Assembly (NCBI RefSeq): GCF_038070005.1
Contig: NZ_JBBPCO010000006.1
Span: 107,456-171,455, forward strand
Length of the DNA stretch: 64,000 nt
From: Thermithiobacillus plumbiphilus
Lineage (GTDB): Bacteria > Pseudomonadota > Gammaproteobacteria > Acidithiobacillales > Thermithiobacillaceae
Reading direction: 5' to 3'
In this document: positions 7,704-19,709 of the stretch, piece after piece
How the letters are laid out: each line of letters begins with the position of its first letter
Position numbering within the stretch: position 1 is the stretch's first letter
Made by a program: the position numbers and the translations under genes
Notes under the pieces: generated by a model
Databases searched by the model: none
Seen by the model: only the letters and a program-made list of their open reading frames with translations
What the model was told of the DNA's origin: nothing

Positions 7704-9515
7704 TCATTCCACGGTGACACTCTTGGCCAGGTTGCGTGGCCGGTCGACATCTGTTCCCTTCAATACGGCCACATGATAGGACAGCATCTGCAAGGGCAGC
7801 ACATAGAGTATGGGGGAAATGAAGGGATGGCAGGCGGGCATGCTGTGAAAGCGCATGCCCCCGCCGTGATCCACCGCGCCATCCTCGCCAAATACAAAGA
7901 GCTGCCCGCCACGCGCACGCACTTCCTCCAGGTTGGAGCGCAGCTTCTCCAGCAGGCTGTCGTTCGGTGCCACCGCCACCACCGGCATCTCCTCGTTCAC
8001 CAGCGCCAGCGGCCCGTGCTTCAGCTCGCCGGCAGGATAGCCCTCGGCATGGATATAGCTGATCTCCTTGAGCTTGAGTGCGCCTTCCAGCGCGATCGGA
8101 TAATGTACGCCACGGCCGAGGAACAGCGCGTGATGCTTATCGGCAAAGGCCGCTGCCAGTTCCTCGATGGCTGAGTCCATGGCAAGAATTTCCTCGACCT
8201 GAGTCGGCAGCCGCAACAGCGCCTGACGCATGTCGCTCCGTACACCCTCCCGCTCGGCCAGAGCCAGCACCGTCAGCGCGAGTGCCGCCAGTTGCGTGGT
8301 GAAGGCCTTGGTGCTCGCCACCCCGATCTCGGGGCCGGCGCGGGTCAGCAGCACCGCATCCGCCGCGCGCGCCAGGCTGCTCTCATCGACATTGCAGATC
8401 GCCAGCACGCCATCGAAGCCCCGCTCGCGGGCATCATGCACCGCCGCCAGGGTATCGGCAGTCTCGCCGCTCTGGGAAATGGCGATCACCAGCTCATTTG
8501 GCATCGGATAGGAATCACGATAGCGAAACTCGCTGGCCACCTCCACCCGGCAGGGCAGCCGGCACAGCGACTCGAACCAGTAAGCCGCGGTCAGGCCCGC
8601 GTGATAGCTCGTGCCACAGGCCAGGATACGGATGGCGCGCGCATTGGCCAGCAGGCTCATCGTTTTCTCGCCCAGGGCAAGGGGGGCGTCGTCCAGCGGC
8701 AGACGCCCCTGCAAGGTGCGCCCCAGGGCCATGGGCTGCTCGAAGATCTCCTTTTGCATGTAATGGCGATATTCGCCACGCGACACGCTGGTCGGGTCGA
8801 GCTGGCTGATGCGCAGGGCTCGCTGTACCGGCTGCCCATCGCGATTGAAGATCTGGTGCTGATCGGCGCTGAGCTCGACCATGTCGCCATTTTCGAGGTC
8901 CACGAGCTGACTCGTGACCGGAATCAGGGCCGACGGGTCGGAGGCCAGGAAACGCTCGCCGACGCCCACGCCCAGCAGCAGCGGGCTGCCCTTGCGGGCG
9001 GCAAGCAGGCGATCCGGGTTTTCCTGATCCAGCACCACCAGCGCGTATGCGCCTTCGAGCTGGGCCACTGCCGCGCGAAAGGCCTCCCACAGGCTCAAGC
9101 CCTGGCGCAGGCCGCGCTGGATCAGGTGCGGCACCACTTCGGTGTCGGTCTGCGACTCGAACACCGCGCCCTCGGCTTCCAGCATCTGGCGCAGCGGCTT
9201 GTAGTTCTCGATGATGCCATTGTGCACCACGGCAATCCGCTCACCCGCCATGTGCGGGTGGGCATTGCATTCGCTTGGCACCCCATGGGTGGCCCAGCGC
9301 GTATGGGCAATGCCGGAATGGCCATTCAGCTCGGCCGCCTGCACCGCCTCCTCCAGCACCGAAACCTTGCCCAGTCGCCGCATCCGGTTCAGTTCCGTGC
9401 CGCGAGCAACTGCCACCCCGGCCGAGTCATAGCCGCGATACTCCAGCCGGTGCAGGCCTTCCAGCAGAATGGGAACGACATTACGTTTTGCAATTGCGCC
9501 AACGATACCGCACAT
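7704..9515 (-). CDS. glmS: Glutamine:fructose-6-phosphate aminotransferase
   Basis: A 603-residue enzyme that makes glucosamine-6-phosphate for peptidoglycan and lipopolysaccharide. The ATG at 9515 is chosen because it gives MCGIVGAI, exposing the catalytic Cys after removal of the initiator Met; an upstream ATG would add seven residues and spoil this. The glutaminase domain fills ~1-240 (RWATHGVPSECNAHPH), followed by two SIS isomerase domains (ACGTSYHAG, ISQSGETADT) and the C-terminal LAKSVTVE typical of the family. It follows glmU in the same direction after the ATP synthase operon, the usual proteobacterial order. Confidence 0.97.
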   Translation of the reverse strand: MCGIVGAIAKRNVVPILLEGLHRLEYRGYDSAGVAVARGTELNRMRRLGKVSVLEEAVQAAELNGHSGIAHTRWATHGVPSECNAHPHMAGERIAVVHNGIIENYKPLRQMLEAEGAVFESQTDTEVVPHLIQRGLRQGLSLWEAFRAAVAQLEGAYALVVLDQENPDRLLAARKGSPLLLGVGVGERFLASDPSALIPVTSQLVDLENGDMVELSADQHQIFNRDGQPVQRALRISQLDPTSVSRGEYRHYMQKEIFEQPMALGRTLQGRLPLDDAPLALGEKTMSLLANARAIRILACGTSYHAGLTAAYWFESLCRLPCRVEVASEFRYRDSYPMPNELVIAISQSGETADTLAAVHDARERGFDGVLAICNVDESSLARAADAVLLTRAGPEIGVASTKAFTTQLAALALTVLALAEREGVRSDMRQALLRLPTQVEEILAMDSAIEELAAAFADKHHALFLGRGVHYPIALEGALKLKEISYIHAEGYPAGELKHGPLALVNEEMPVVAVAPNDSLLEKLRSNLEEVRARGGQLFVFGEDGAVDHGGGMRFHSMPACHPFISPILYVLPLQMLSYHVAVLKGTDVDRPRNLAKSVTVE

Positions 9516-9587
9516 GATTTTTTCTCTCTCGTGCAACTTATGCGTAGATAGCCCAGCCCGGCTCTTCCGGCAAGCCTGCCGACAATG

Positions 9588-10967
9588 CTATCCGGATTTC
9601 TTGGTCGGTCGCTTCCAGCCGGTGCGGGTTCGCTGCGGGGGGCGACTCAGGGTCAATTCGCCAGCAGGCGCATCATGGGTGATGGTGCTGCCCGCGCCGA
9701 TGGTCGCCCCCTGCGCCACCCGCACGGGCGCCACCAATTGGGTATCACTACCAATGAACACATCATCCTCGATGATGGTCTTGTGCTTGTTGGCGCCGTC
9801 ATAGTTACAGGTGATCGCACCCGCTCCGACATTCACACCGTTGCCGATTTCGGCATCGCCGATATAACTGAGGTGATTGACCTTGCTACCCCGGCCAATG
9901 GCGGAGGCCTTGACCTCGACATAGTTGCCGATATGCACGCCCTCGGCAAGCGTTGTGCCGGGGCGGATGCGGGCAAAGGGTCCAATCCGCACCCGGTCCG
10001 CGATGCGCGCGCCTTCCATTACCGAATAAGGCAGCACCTCCACCCCATCCCCGAGTTCCACGTCACGCAGTACACAACCCATGCCGATCACGCAGTTGGC
10101 GCCAATCCGCACCCTCCCTTCAAGCATCACATTGGGTTCCAGCAGGGTATCCGGCGCGATCTCGATCTCGCCACGGATATCCAGCCGCGCCGGATCCGTG
10201 ACCAGCACGCCGGCTAGCATGAGTGCCCGGGCCTGGCGCGCCTGGAAAGCCCGCTCCAGCTCGGCGAGCTGTACCTTGTTGTTCACGCCCGCCACCTCGG
10301 CCGGATCAGCGACGGCAAAGGCCTGCACCTCAACGCCATCTTCGCGCGCCAGCGATACGACGTCCGTGAGGTAATACTCCCCCTGGGCATTGTCGTTGCC
10401 GAGCCGTTCAAGCCATGAACCCAGCCGCTTTCCGGGCAGGAGCATGATGCCGGTATTCACCTCGCCCACCGATTTTTCTTCCGGCGAGGCATCCTTTTCC
10501 TCGACGATGCGCATGACGGCACCCGCCGCATCCCGGATCACCCGGCCATATCCGGTGGGATCTGCCAGCCGCACGGTCATCAGCCCCATGCCATGCTCGG
10601 GCACGGACTGCATGAAGGCCCGCAGGGTATCCGCCTGCAGCAGAGGCACGTCGCCATAGAGCACCAGCACCTGTCCCGCGTCCGCACAGTGGGGCTGTGC
10701 CATCTGCACGGCATGGCCGGTGCCAAGCTGGGCTTCCTGCCTCACCCAGTGCAGGTCTGCCGATGGCAGTGCGGCACAGACCTGCTCGCCGCCATGCCCG
10801 AACACGATGCGGATGGCCGCAGGTCCAAGCGCCCGGGCCGCATCGATGACATGCCCGAGCAGGGGCTTGCCGCCGAGCCTGTGCAGCACCTTGGGAAGCT
10901 GCGAACGCATGCGGGTGCCCTGCCCGGCAGCCAGGATGACCACTTCCAGTGAATTAGCTTCTTTCAC
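9588..10967 (-). CDS. glmU: Bifunctional UDP-N-acetylglucosamine pyrophosphorylase/glucosamine-1-phosphate acetyltransferase
   Basis: A 459-residue enzyme started at a GTG (10967) that has a perfect GGAGG six bases upstream; the longer frame to 11012 runs into the atp terminator. The N-terminal uridyltransferase domain shows ILAAGQGTRMRSQLPKVL and LVLYGDVPLL; the C-terminal half is a left-handed beta-helix of hexapeptide repeats (NPHPxI-like turns, VNVGAGAITCNYDGANKHKT). It acts directly after GlmS and GlmM in the same pathway, to make UDP-GlcNAc. Confidence 0.96.
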   Translation of the reverse strand: MKEANSLEVVILAAGQGTRMRSQLPKVLHRLGGKPLLGHVIDAARALGPAAIRIVFGHGGEQVCAALPSADLHWVRQEAQLGTGHAVQMAQPHCADAGQVLVLYGDVPLLQADTLRAFMQSVPEHGMGLMTVRLADPTGYGRVIRDAAGAVMRIVEEKDASPEEKSVGEVNTGIMLLPGKRLGSWLERLGNDNAQGEYYLTDVVSLAREDGVEVQAFAVADPAEVAGVNNKVQLAELERAFQARQARALMLAGVLVTDPARLDIRGEIEIAPDTLLEPNVMLEGRVRIGANCVIGMGCVLRDVELGDGVEVLPYSVMEGARIADRVRIGPFARIRPGTTLAEGVHIGNYVEVKASAIGRGSKVNHLSYIGDAEIGNGVNVGAGAITCNYDGANKHKTIIEDDVFIGSDTQLVAPVRVAQGATIGAGSTITHDAPAGELTLSRPPQRTRTGWKRPTKKSG

Positions 10968-10983
10968 GATGCCTCCGGATGAA

Positions 10984-11011
10984 TAAAAAGGGCCCCCTTG
11001 CGGGAGCCCCA
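10984..11011 (-). terminator. Terminator of the ATP synthase operon
   Basis: On the minus strand a GC-rich hairpin, GGGCTCCC-GCAA-GGGGGCCC with one G-T pair, is followed by TTTTTATT. It sits 40 bases after atpC and just before the glmU start. Confidence 0.7.
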
Positions 11012-11050
11012 AATGTAACCTGCCAACACGTTTTCTGGGTGGTGCATGGG

Positions 11051-11485
11051 TCAGTGGCGGTTGGGCAGAAGACCTTTTTCACGCAGCCGGTGAATGGTCC
11101 GCAGGCGGGCGATCTGTTCCGCGATATCAGCCTGTGCTCTGGCGTAATCAATGTCGCTCAACTGTCCGGCCATGCGCTCTTCAGCCCTTTGCTTGGCTTC
11201 CAGGGCCTTGGCCTCGTCGAGATCGCTGGCACGTTCGGCCGTATCCGACAGGATGGTGACCACATGCGGCTGGATTTCGACGATGCCGCCCGACACGAAC
11301 AGGTACTCGACATGCTCCCCGTTACGGATACGGACTTCACCGGCCCGCAGGCGGGTCAACAATGGCGCGTGCCGGGGCAGGACACCGATCTCGCCCATCT
11401 CGCCAGGCACCACGACCATCTCGGCCGTGCCCTCGTAGATGCTTTGCTCCGCACTCACGACATCGACCCGAATCGTCATTGCCAT
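11051..11485 (-). CDS. atpC: ATP synthase F1 epsilon subunit
   Basis: A 144-residue protein, last gene of the atp operon. The N-terminal beta-sandwich contains [20 protein letters not shown], diagnostic of the family, and the C-terminal part is the two-helix domain ([20 protein letters not shown]) that couples to and can inhibit the rotor. It starts 9 bases after atpD. Confidence 0.96.
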   Translation of the reverse strand: MAMTIRVDVVSAEQSIYEGTAEMVVVPGEMGEIGVLPRHAPLLTRLRAGEVRIRNGEHVEYLFVSGGIVEIQPHVVTILSDTAERASDLDEAKALEAKQRAEERMAGQLSDIDYARAQADIAEQIARLRTIHRLREKGLLPNRH

Positions 11486-11494
11486 AACCTCTCC

Positions 11495-12943
<1,449 letters not shown>

Positions 12944-13804
12944 CTAGACCGCCGCCGCGCCGGCGCTGATCTCGGAAATTTCCTGGGTGATCGCCGCCTG
13001 CCTGGCCTTGTTGTAGACCAGTTGCAGTTCGCCGATCAGCTTCTTGGCATTATCCGAGGCGCTCTTCATGGCGACCATGCGCGCACTCTGCTCGCTGGCA
13101 GCGTGCTCGGTCATGCCCTGATAGACCACGGCCTCGACATAGCGGCTCAGCAGCGTCTCCAGCACGGGTGCCGGATCGGGCTCATACAGGTAATCCCAGG
13201 GAGCAGTGCGTTCCGGCATGCTGGCTGCCTGAATCGGCAGCAGCTGTTCCACCGTGGCCCGCTGGGTCATGGTGTTGATGAACTTGGCCGAGATCAGGTA
13301 CAGGCGATCGATCCGCCCATCCTTGTAGGCATCCAGCATCACCTTTACCGGCCCGATGATCTGCTGCAGGCTCGGGCTGTCGCCCACGCCATTGAGCTCA
13401 GCGACCAGATTGCCACCATAGCGCCGGAAGAATCCCAGGCCCTTGTTGCCGATGACCGCAAGGTCTATCTCGGCACCCGCCCCCTGCAGCTGGCGGATCT
13501 CGCCAAGGGCCGCCTTGAGCACGTTGGTATTCAGCGCGCCCGCCAGTCCCTTGTCGGAGGTAATGATGATCACGCCGGCGCGCTTGACGGCGCGCTCTTC
13601 CATGAAGGGATGGCGGTATTCCGGATGCGCCGCCGCCAGATGACCGATCACCTGCCGGATCTTTTCGGCATAGGGCCTTGCGGCCCGCATGCGTTCCTGG
13701 GCACGGCGCATCTTGCTGGCTGCCACCATTTCCATTGCCCGCGTGATCTTCTGCGTATTCTTTACGCTGCGGATCTGCGAACGAATTTCCTTGCTTCCGG
13801 CCAC
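12944..13804 (-). CDS. atpG: ATP synthase F1 gamma subunit
   Basis: A 286-residue central stalk subunit. The N-terminal helix carries [20 protein letters not shown] and the C-terminal helix ends [18 protein letters not shown], both hallmarks of the coiled-coil rotor shaft. It lies between atpA and atpD in the operon, 8 bases after atpA. Confidence 0.97.
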   Translation of the reverse strand: MAGSKEIRSQIRSVKNTQKITRAMEMVAASKMRRAQERMRAARPYAEKIRQVIGHLAAAHPEYRHPFMEERAVKRAGVIIITSDKGLAGALNTNVLKAALGEIRQLQGAGAEIDLAVIGNKGLGFFRRYGGNLVAELNGVGDSPSLQQIIGPVKVMLDAYKDGRIDRLYLISAKFINTMTQRATVEQLLPIQAASMPERTAPWDYLYEPDPAPVLETLLSRYVEAVVYQGMTEHAASEQSARMVAMKSASDNAKKLIGELQLVYNKARQAAITQEISEISAGAAAV

Positions 13805-13812
13805 GGGACCTC

Positions 13813-15357
13813 CTAGTAGGCGCTGTTCGCCTTGAACTGCTTGATGACCGTTTCCATTTGCGATTTGGCCTCGTCGGTCAGATCAGGCTTGGCATTGATC
13901 GCTGCGAGCAGGTCCGCATGGTTGGACTTGACGTAGCCCTGCAGCGCGCGCTCGAAGTCACGGGTCTTGTCGACCGGGACATCATCAATGGCGCCACTGT
14001 TGGCCGCGAACAGCGAGACCGCCATTTCGGCGACGCTCATCGGCGAATACTGGTCCTGTTTCAGGAGCTCGGTCACGCGCTTGCCGCGTTCGATCTGCTT
14101 GCGCGTGGTCTCGTCGAGATCGGAAGCGAACTGGGCAAAGGCCGCCAGCTCGCGGTACTGCGCCAGATCCAGACGGATACCGCCGCCGAGCTTCTTGATG
14201 ATCTTGGTCTGGGCCGCGCCACCGACGCGCGATACCGACAGACCGGCATTGATGGCCGGACGGATACCGGCATTGAACAGATCGGTTTCCAGATAGATCT
14301 GGCCATCCGTGATCGAGATCACGTTGGTCGGCACGAAGGCGGACACGTCACCAGCCTGGGTCTCAATGATCGGCAGGGCCGTCAGCGAGCCGGTCTTGCC
14401 CTTGACCTCACCATGGGTCATCCGCTCCACGAACTCAGCATTCACCCGGGCAGCGCGCTCCAGCAGGCGGGAATGCAGATAGAACACGTCGCCGGGATAG
14501 GCTTCGCGGCCAGGGGGGCGACGCAACAGCAGCGAGATCTGGCGATAGGCCCAGGCCTGCTTGGTCAGATCGTCATAGACGATCAGGGCGTCTTCACCAC
14601 GGTCGCGGAAGTATTCGCCCATGGCGCAGCCGGAATAGGGAGCCAGATACTGCAGTGCGGCGGATTCAGAGGCACTGGCCGCCACCACGATGGTGTGATC
14701 CATGGCGCCATGCTCTTCCAGACGGCGCACCACGGAAGCCACCGAGGAGGCCTTCTGGCCAATGGCGACATAGATGCAGATGACGCCGGTGCCCTTCTGG
14801 TTGATGATGGCGTCCACGGCAACGGCGGTCTTGCCGGTCTGGCGGTCGCCGATGATCAGTTCGCGCTGGCCGCGGCCAACGGGCACCATGGCGTCGATGG
14901 CCTTCACGCCGGTCTGCAGCGGCTGGTCCACGCTTTTACGGGAAATCACGCCCGGCGCGATTTTTTCCAGGGTGGCAGTCACGCTGGTGTTGATGGGGCC
15001 CTTGCCGTCGATGGGCTGGCCCAGGGTGTTCACGACGCGGCCAATCAGGGCCGGGCCCACGGGCACTTCCATGACCTTGCCGGTGGTCTTGACCGGATCA
15101 CCCTCATTGATGCCACTGTAGTCACCCAGCACCACCGCGCCGACGTTGTCACGCTCGAGGTTCAGGGCCAGGGCGAACAGACCGCCGGGGAGCTCAAGCA
15201 TCTCGCCCTGCATCACATCACCCAGGCCGTGTACGCGGATGATGCCGTCATTGAGGCTGATCACCGTCCCCTGAGTGCGCGCTTCCGTCCGCGTTTCGAA
15301 GGAAGCAATTTTTGCTTTGATCAGTTCACTAATTTCCGAAGGGTTCAATTGCTGCAT
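13813..15357 (-). CDS. atpA: ATP synthase F1 alpha subunit
   Basis: A 514-residue non-catalytic nucleotide-binding subunit. P-loop [15 protein letters not shown] and the family signature [17 protein letters not shown] are intact, and the N-terminus [17 protein letters not shown] is standard. It begins 14 bases after atpH. Confidence 0.98.
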   Translation of the reverse strand: MQQLNPSEISELIKAKIASFETRTEARTQGTVISLNDGIIRVHGLGDVMQGEMLELPGGLFALALNLERDNVGAVVLGDYSGINEGDPVKTTGKVMEVPVGPALIGRVVNTLGQPIDGKGPINTSVTATLEKIAPGVISRKSVDQPLQTGVKAIDAMVPVGRGQRELIIGDRQTGKTAVAVDAIINQKGTGVICIYVAIGQKASSVASVVRRLEEHGAMDHTIVVAASASESAALQYLAPYSGCAMGEYFRDRGEDALIVYDDLTKQAWAYRQISLLLRRPPGREAYPGDVFYLHSRLLERAARVNAEFVERMTHGEVKGKTGSLTALPIIETQAGDVSAFVPTNVISITDGQIYLETDLFNAGIRPAINAGLSVSRVGGAAQTKIIKKLGGGIRLDLAQYRELAAFAQFASDLDETTRKQIERGKRVTELLKQDQYSPMSVAEMAVSLFAANSGAIDDVPVDKTRDFERALQGYVKSNHADLLAAINAKPDLTDEAKSQMETVIKQFKANSAY

Positions 15358-15371
15358 TTTGCTTCCCTCAT

Positions 15372-15908
15372 TTAACTGCGTAAGGTATTGGCGAGCTGGT
15401 CCAGCTGGCCTCGGACGGATCCATCAATCACCAGATCGCCGGCACGGACGATCATGCCGCCGATCAGCTGCGGATCCAGCCGGGTCTCAAGGATGACCTC
15501 TCGCCCCAGTCTGCGCTTCAAGGCTTCTTTGAGAGCCTTGACCTGGCTTTCGTTCAGATCGACCGCGCTGCTTACCTCCACCTCGATCTGCCCTGCCGAG
15601 CTGCGAAGCGAGGTTTCGAAAAGATGCTGAATCTCCGGCAGTAGTTCGATGCGATCATTTTCGAGCAACAAGGCCAGAAAGTTATGAATCTTCGGGGTCA
15701 GCAGATCCCCACCGAGATCCCGTAGAAAGGCAAGCTTGCTGGCCTGTTCGACTTCGGGGTTGATAAGAAACGCTTCAGCGGCCGGATCGCGCGCCACCGT
15801 CGCAAGAAATCCCAGCGCCTTTTCCCAGACCGGCAGTTCGCCGGCTTCGCTGGCGAACTGGTAGGCGGCTACGGCATAGGGTCGGGCCAAGGTGGTGAGT
15901 TCTGCCAT
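15372..15908 (-). CDS. atpH: ATP synthase delta subunit
   Basis: A 178-residue peripheral-stalk subunit joining b to the top of alpha3beta3. It starts [19 protein letters not shown] and ends with the conserved [20 protein letters not shown] segment. It is 9 bases after atpF. Confidence 0.95.
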   Translation of the reverse strand: MAELTTLARPYAVAAYQFASEAGELPVWEKALGFLATVARDPAAEAFLINPEVEQASKLAFLRDLGGDLLTPKIHNFLALLLENDRIELLPEIQHLFETSLRSSAGQIEVEVSSAVDLNESQVKALKEALKRRLGREVILETRLDPQLIGGMIVRAGDLVIDGSVRGQLDQLANTLRS

Positions 15909-15917
15909 TCCCTACTC

Positions 15918-16388
15918 CTAGATCTGGGCGACCATGCGCTCCAGTATCTGCGCATGCGCCTTTGGATCAATTTCCCTGCCAAGGATGCGCTCGGCACCTT
16001 CCACGGCAAGCTGGGACACACGGGTGCGCAACTCTTCCCGGGCGCGATTGTATTCCTGCTCCACTTCTGCCCGCGCGGCTGCCACGATCTGTTCGGCTTC
16101 CTGCCGGGCGACGGCCTTGGCTTCCTCGCGGACTTCGTTGCCGCGCTTCTCGGCAGCAGCGACGATCTCGGTGGCGCGCTGCTTGGCTTCGTTCAGAACC
16201 TCAGCGGCGCGGCGCTCAGCCAGGTGCTGCTCGCTCTTGCCGCGCTCGGCAGCCTCCAGGCCTTCCGCAATCTTCTGGCGGCGGGCAGCCATGGCAGCGC
16301 TGAGTGGGCCATAGAGATACTTGCGCATCAAAATGATCAGCAGGATGAAGGTGATCATCTGGCCGACCAGGGTCAAATTTATATTCAT
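15918..16388 (-). CDS. atpF: ATP synthase F0 b subunit
   Basis: A 156-residue protein with a single N-terminal membrane helix ([15 protein letters not shown]) followed by a long, highly charged coiled coil rich in Ala, Glu and Arg, which forms the dimeric external stalk. The start has an upstream GAGGC and lies after atpE in the standard order. Confidence 0.95.
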   Translation of the reverse strand: MNINLTLVGQMITFILLIILMRKYLYGPLSAAMAARRQKIAEGLEAAERGKSEQHLAERRAAEVLNEAKQRATEIVAAAEKRGNEVREEAKAVARQEAEQIVAAARAEVEQEYNRAREELRTRVSQLAVEGAERILGREIDPKAHAQILERMVAQI

Positions 16389-16449
16389 GCCTCGCTCCGA
16401 TTTTCCTCACGGCCCCGGATAGCCGGGGCCGGCTAGCTGCCCAGGGTTC

Positions 16450-16713
16450 TTAGCGGATGGCGGCCAGGAAGGGGTTACCGAACACGAACCACATGGCCAT
16501 GGCCAGCACGATGAAGGGGAAGGATTCCATCAGACCGGCGAAAATGAAGGTGTTGGTCATCAACTGCGCGCGCATTTCCGGCTGACGGGTGATGCCTTCG
16601 ATGGTCTTGGCGGAGATCAGACCCCAGCCCAGGGCGGAACCGAGACCGGCAGCAGCGAGGATCAGACCTACAGCGATGGCAGTGGCGGCGACAATATAAA
16701 CTTCGGGATTCAT
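16450..16713 (-). CDS. atpE: ATP synthase F0 c subunit
   Basis: An 87-residue hairpin of two membrane helices. The polar loop TRQPEMR and the ion-carrying Glu in GLMESFPFIV (near residue 64) are present. The helix residues around the Glu lack an obvious sodium-binding set, so a proton-driven rotor is more likely. Its own ribosome-binding site is CAAGGAG. Confidence 0.96.
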   Translation of the reverse strand: MNPEVYIVAATAIAVGLILAAAGLGSALGWGLISAKTIEGITRQPEMRAQLMTNTFIFAGLMESFPFIVLAMAMWFVFGNPFLAAIR

Positions 16714-16748
16714 GCTTTGCTCCTTGAGTTACATGATTGAAAAGAAAA

Positions 16749-17519
16749 TCAGTGGTGTTCTTCTTCAGTGCTGGCCATGGCGAGATATACCACGGTCAGA
16801 ACCATGAAGACGAAAGCCTGCAGGGTGATCACCAGCAGCTCGAAGCCCGACCACACCACACCCGGCACAAAGTTGATGTATACCGGCAAGAGTGCGATCA
16901 GCAGGAAGACCAGTTCACCGGCAAACATGTTGCCGAAAAGTCGCAGCCCAAGGCTCAGGGGCTTTGCGATCTCTTCGATGATCTTCATGATGATGTTGAA
17001 GGGCATGAGGTACTTGCCGAAGGGATGGTACAGGAATTCCTTGAAGAAACCTGCTCCCTTGACCTGAATATTGGTGTAGATGACCAGTCCGAAGATCGTC
17101 AGGGCAATACCCATGGTGGTATTGAGATCGGTCGTGGCGGTTGGACGGAAATGCGAGGTGCCAAGAAACCCTGCCAGGCCGGGAATGAGGTCTGCCGGAA
17201 AGACATCGAAGATGTTCATCAGGAAGACCCACATGAACACCGTCATGGCGAGCGGAGCGACCAGGTCGTTGCGGCCGGGAAAGCTGTCTTTTACGACGCC
17301 ATCGACGAAATCGATGATGGTTTCGAGGAAATTCTGCAGGCCGCCGGGCACACCGGTTTCCAGACGCCGCCCCGCCAGGATGCCAAGAAACACCAGGATC
17401 GCCGCAGTAATCCAGCCCATGATGAGCGAATCGACATTGAGTGACATGAAACCATTGGTCCCATCCAGACTGACCGTCCAGTTCGTTATGTGATGGGATA
17501 TGTATTCAGATGCGTTCAT
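16749..17519 (-). CDS. atpB: ATP synthase F0 a subunit
   Basis: A 256-residue membrane protein started at MNASEYISHH (ATG 17519, GGAG upstream); an ATG five codons earlier is possible. Several hydrophobic helices are visible. The essential Arg lies in KPLSLGLRLFGNMFAGEL, and the C-terminal helix LLVITLQAFVFMVLTVVYLA is typical. It forms the proton channel against the c-ring. The C-terminus is His-rich (EEEHH). Confidence 0.96.
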   Translation of the reverse strand: MNASEYISHHITNWTVSLDGTNGFMSLNVDSLIMGWITAAILVFLGILAGRRLETGVPGGLQNFLETIIDFVDGVVKDSFPGRNDLVAPLAMTVFMWVFLMNIFDVFPADLIPGLAGFLGTSHFRPTATTDLNTTMGIALTIFGLVIYTNIQVKGAGFFKEFLYHPFGKYLMPFNIIMKIIEEIAKPLSLGLRLFGNMFAGELVFLLIALLPVYINFVPGVVWSGFELLVITLQAFVFMVLTVVYLAMASTEEEHH

Positions 17520-17538
17520 GCGACCTGTCTCCAAGCGA

Positions 17539-17916
17539 TTATTGGTTCTGCACGGGGCTCTTTGCCCTCGCGGCGTGCACTAGAAAAATCAGATGCCCCA
17601 GGATCAGTCCGGTCAGAATGCCGGCTACCGGCAATCTCAACCAGCCGAAGGCGAGCGCCATGCTTGCCAGGGTAAAGACGAAACGCTGCACAGCCCCGCC
17701 AAGCAAGCGGGCCTGCACATTTCCCCCTTCCTGCTCAAGTCCCTGGACCCGGGTACCGAGCAAAAGGGTATTGATCATGACCACACCCCCTGCAAAGGCA
17801 ACCGCCTTGGCCTGGGCAAGATCCCAGAACATGCCGTAGGCAAGCGCGACGATCCCGATCAGCAGCACCTCATAGGCCACCAGCCTGGCAAGATACTTAT
17901 CCAGGGCACTGGTCAT
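17539..17916 (-). CDS. atpI: ATP synthase I-type assembly protein
   Basis: A 125-residue membrane protein from the ATG at 17916 (MTSALDKYLARLVAYEV); the open frame continues to 18024, but that would run through the promoter region. Four hydrophobic helices match AtpI, a non-essential factor for c-ring assembly. It is the first gene of the atp operon. Confidence 0.8.
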   Translation of the reverse strand: MTSALDKYLARLVAYEVLLIGIVALAYGMFWDLAQAKAVAFAGGVVMINTLLLGTRVQGLEQEGGNVQARLLGGAVQRFVFTLASMALAFGWLRLPVAGILTGLILGHLIFLVHAARAKSPVQNQ

Positions 17917-17994
17917 GAGAACGGTATGGTGGCAATGGGTCGGGCGCGATTGTGTCTGCGGCCTATTGTTCCCCAGGGGTGTGCAAACGCGGCG

Positions 17995-18024
17995 AGTATA
18001 AAGTTCGGTCCCGACAAAAGTCAA
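17995..18024 (-). promoter_or_regulatory. Sigma-70 promoter of the atp operon
   Basis: On the minus strand TTGACT (18024-18019) and TATACT (18000-17995) are separated by 18 bases, a near-consensus housekeeping promoter. The -35 box overlaps the parB stop codon, and the first downstream gene is atpI. Confidence 0.65.
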
Positions 18025-18866
18025 ACCTCGATCTGCAGGCGTGCCAGCACGCCGTCCAGTTCATCCAGCGAGTGATATTCGATGCTGATGCGGCCCTTGC
18101 GCCCGCGCTGCGAAATGCGCACCCGCGCACCCAGTGCATTGGCCATGGCTTCCTCGAGCTTGCGCAGATTCGGGTCATGGCTGGCCGGCTGGCGTGGCGC
18201 ATCTCCGCCCTGCAGCCGTTGCACCAGGCGCTCGGTATCGCGCACCGACATGCCGCGGCCCATCACCCGCTGGGCGACCTTGAGCTGCAGCGCTTCCGGC
18301 AGGGTCAGCAGGCTGCGTGCATGACCCATGCTGAGCTGGCCCGTTTCCAGGCCACCGCGAATGCTGGCGGGCAGGCGCAGCAGGCGCAGCATGTTGGTCA
18401 CGCTGGCGCGCGAGCGGCCCACCTGCTCGGCGAGATGCTGGTGCGTAAGCCCGAACTCGGTCTGCAGGCGGTTCAGGGCCTGGGCCTCCTCGATGGGATT
18501 GAGATCCTCGCGCTGGATGTTCTCGATCAAGGCCAGGGCCATGGCCTGCTCGTCGGGGATGCTGCGCACCAGCGCCGGAATGCGTTCCAGACCCGCGATC
18601 TGGGCGGCCCGCCAGCGTCGCTCGCCGGCCACGATCTCAAAACGGTCCGGCCCGACCGGCCGGGCAACCACCGGCTGCATGACGCCCTGGGCGCGGATCG
18701 AGGCGGCCAGATCCTGCAGGGCGGCAGGGTCCATCTGGGTGCGCGGCTGGTATTTGCCGGGGCTGAGCAGATCCAGCGGAATATGTCGCAGCTCTTCCCG
18801 GGCACCGGCAGCCGCGCTGTCGCCCAACAGGGCATCGAGACCGCGACCCAATCCAGACTTTTTCAT
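18021..18866 (-). CDS. parB: Chromosome partitioning protein ParB
   Basis: A 281-residue CTP-dependent DNA-binding clamp that loads at parS sites. It starts [16 protein letters not shown], the ParA-interacting N-terminus of chromosomal ParB. The ParB/Srx nucleotide domain carries GERRWRAAQIAGL, followed by the helix-turn-helix LTHQHLAEQVGRSRASVTN and a C-terminal dimerisation domain. Its ATG overlaps the parA stop codon by one base. Confidence 0.95.
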   Translation of the reverse strand: MKKSGLGRGLDALLGDSAAAGAREELRHIPLDLLSPGKYQPRTQMDPAALQDLAASIRAQGVMQPVVARPVGPDRFEIVAGERRWRAAQIAGLERIPALVRSIPDEQAMALALIENIQREDLNPIEEAQALNRLQTEFGLTHQHLAEQVGRSRASVTNMLRLLRLPASIRGGLETGQLSMGHARSLLTLPEALQLKVAQRVMGRGMSVRDTERLVQRLQGGDAPRQPASHDPNLRKLEEAMANALGARVRISQRGRKGRISIEYHSLDELDGVLARLQIEV

Positions 18867-19630
18867 CAACCTTCCTCCCGGCGCAGAAACTCCCGGGTCA
18901 GGCCAAGGTATGCCTGAGTGCCGGCGCACTGGCGATCATATTCCATCACCGCGCGGCCATGACTGGGCGCCTCCGCGAGCCGGACATTGCGTGGCACCAC
19001 GGTCTGGTAGAGCTTGTCCGGAAAGTGTCTTTCCAGTTCGGCGGCGACTTCGTTGGCGAGCCGGTTGCGCGGATCGAACATGGTCCGCAGCAGGCCTCCG
19101 AGCGCCAGATCCGGGTTGAACTGGCTGCGCACCCGGCGGATGGTGGCCAGAAGCTGGGTCAGACCTTCCAGGGCATAGTATTCGCACTGCATCGGGATCA
19201 TGACCGAGTGGGCAGCGACCAGGGCGTTCACGGTTAGCATGTTGAGCGCCGGCGGACAGTCGATGAGCGCATAGTCAAAGGCTTGCGCCTGGGTGGCCAG
19301 CGCCTCACGCAGGCGCTGGTCGCGGCCGGTCTGGTCCACCAGCTCCACCTCGGCGCCGGATAGCTCGGCGTTGGCAGGCGCGAGCTGCAGCCCGGCCGGG
19401 GATACCGGATGCAGGACCCCCGAGAGCGGAATCTGATCGACCAGGACCTGATAGATGGTATGGGTCAGGGCGTTCTTGTTGACGCCCAGCCCCATGGTGG
19501 CATTGCCCTGGGGATCGAGATCAACGAGCAATACCCGCTTCCCGGCCAGCGCAAGGCCCGCAGCCAGATTGACGGCACTGGTCGTTTTGCCGACCCCGCC
19601 CTTCTGGTTGGCTATGGCAATGATCCGCAT
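18866..19630 (-). CDS. parA: Chromosome partitioning ATPase ParA (Soj)
   Basis: A 254-residue Walker-type ATPase started at [17 protein letters not shown] (ATG 19630), with the deviant Walker A KGGVGKTT near the N-terminus, [16 protein letters not shown] and [13 protein letters not shown]. It has no N-terminal DNA-binding extension, which marks the chromosomal Soj type. It drives origin segregation with ParB; both genes lie ~12 kb from dnaA. Confidence 0.95.
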   Translation of the reverse strand: MRIIAIANQKGGVGKTTSAVNLAAGLALAGKRVLLVDLDPQGNATMGLGVNKNALTHTIYQVLVDQIPLSGVLHPVSPAGLQLAPANAELSGAEVELVDQTGRDQRLREALATQAQAFDYALIDCPPALNMLTVNALVAAHSVMIPMQCEYYALEGLTQLLATIRRVRSQFNPDLALGGLLRTMFDPRNRLANEVAAELERHFPDKLYQTVVPRNVRLAEAPSHGRAVMEYDRQCAGTQAYLGLTREFLRREEG

Positions 19631-19709
19631 GATTTTCCTTCGCCCGGCAAGCTTCGATTCTGGTCCGGCCCAAAATGGCATCAAGCATAGCCGATTCGCT
19701 GCTGCCGGG

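Noticed and set aside
9516..9587. Possible glmS ribozyme or riboswitch upstream of glmS.
   Set aside because: Too short and no matching fold; the element is typical of Gram-positive bacteria.
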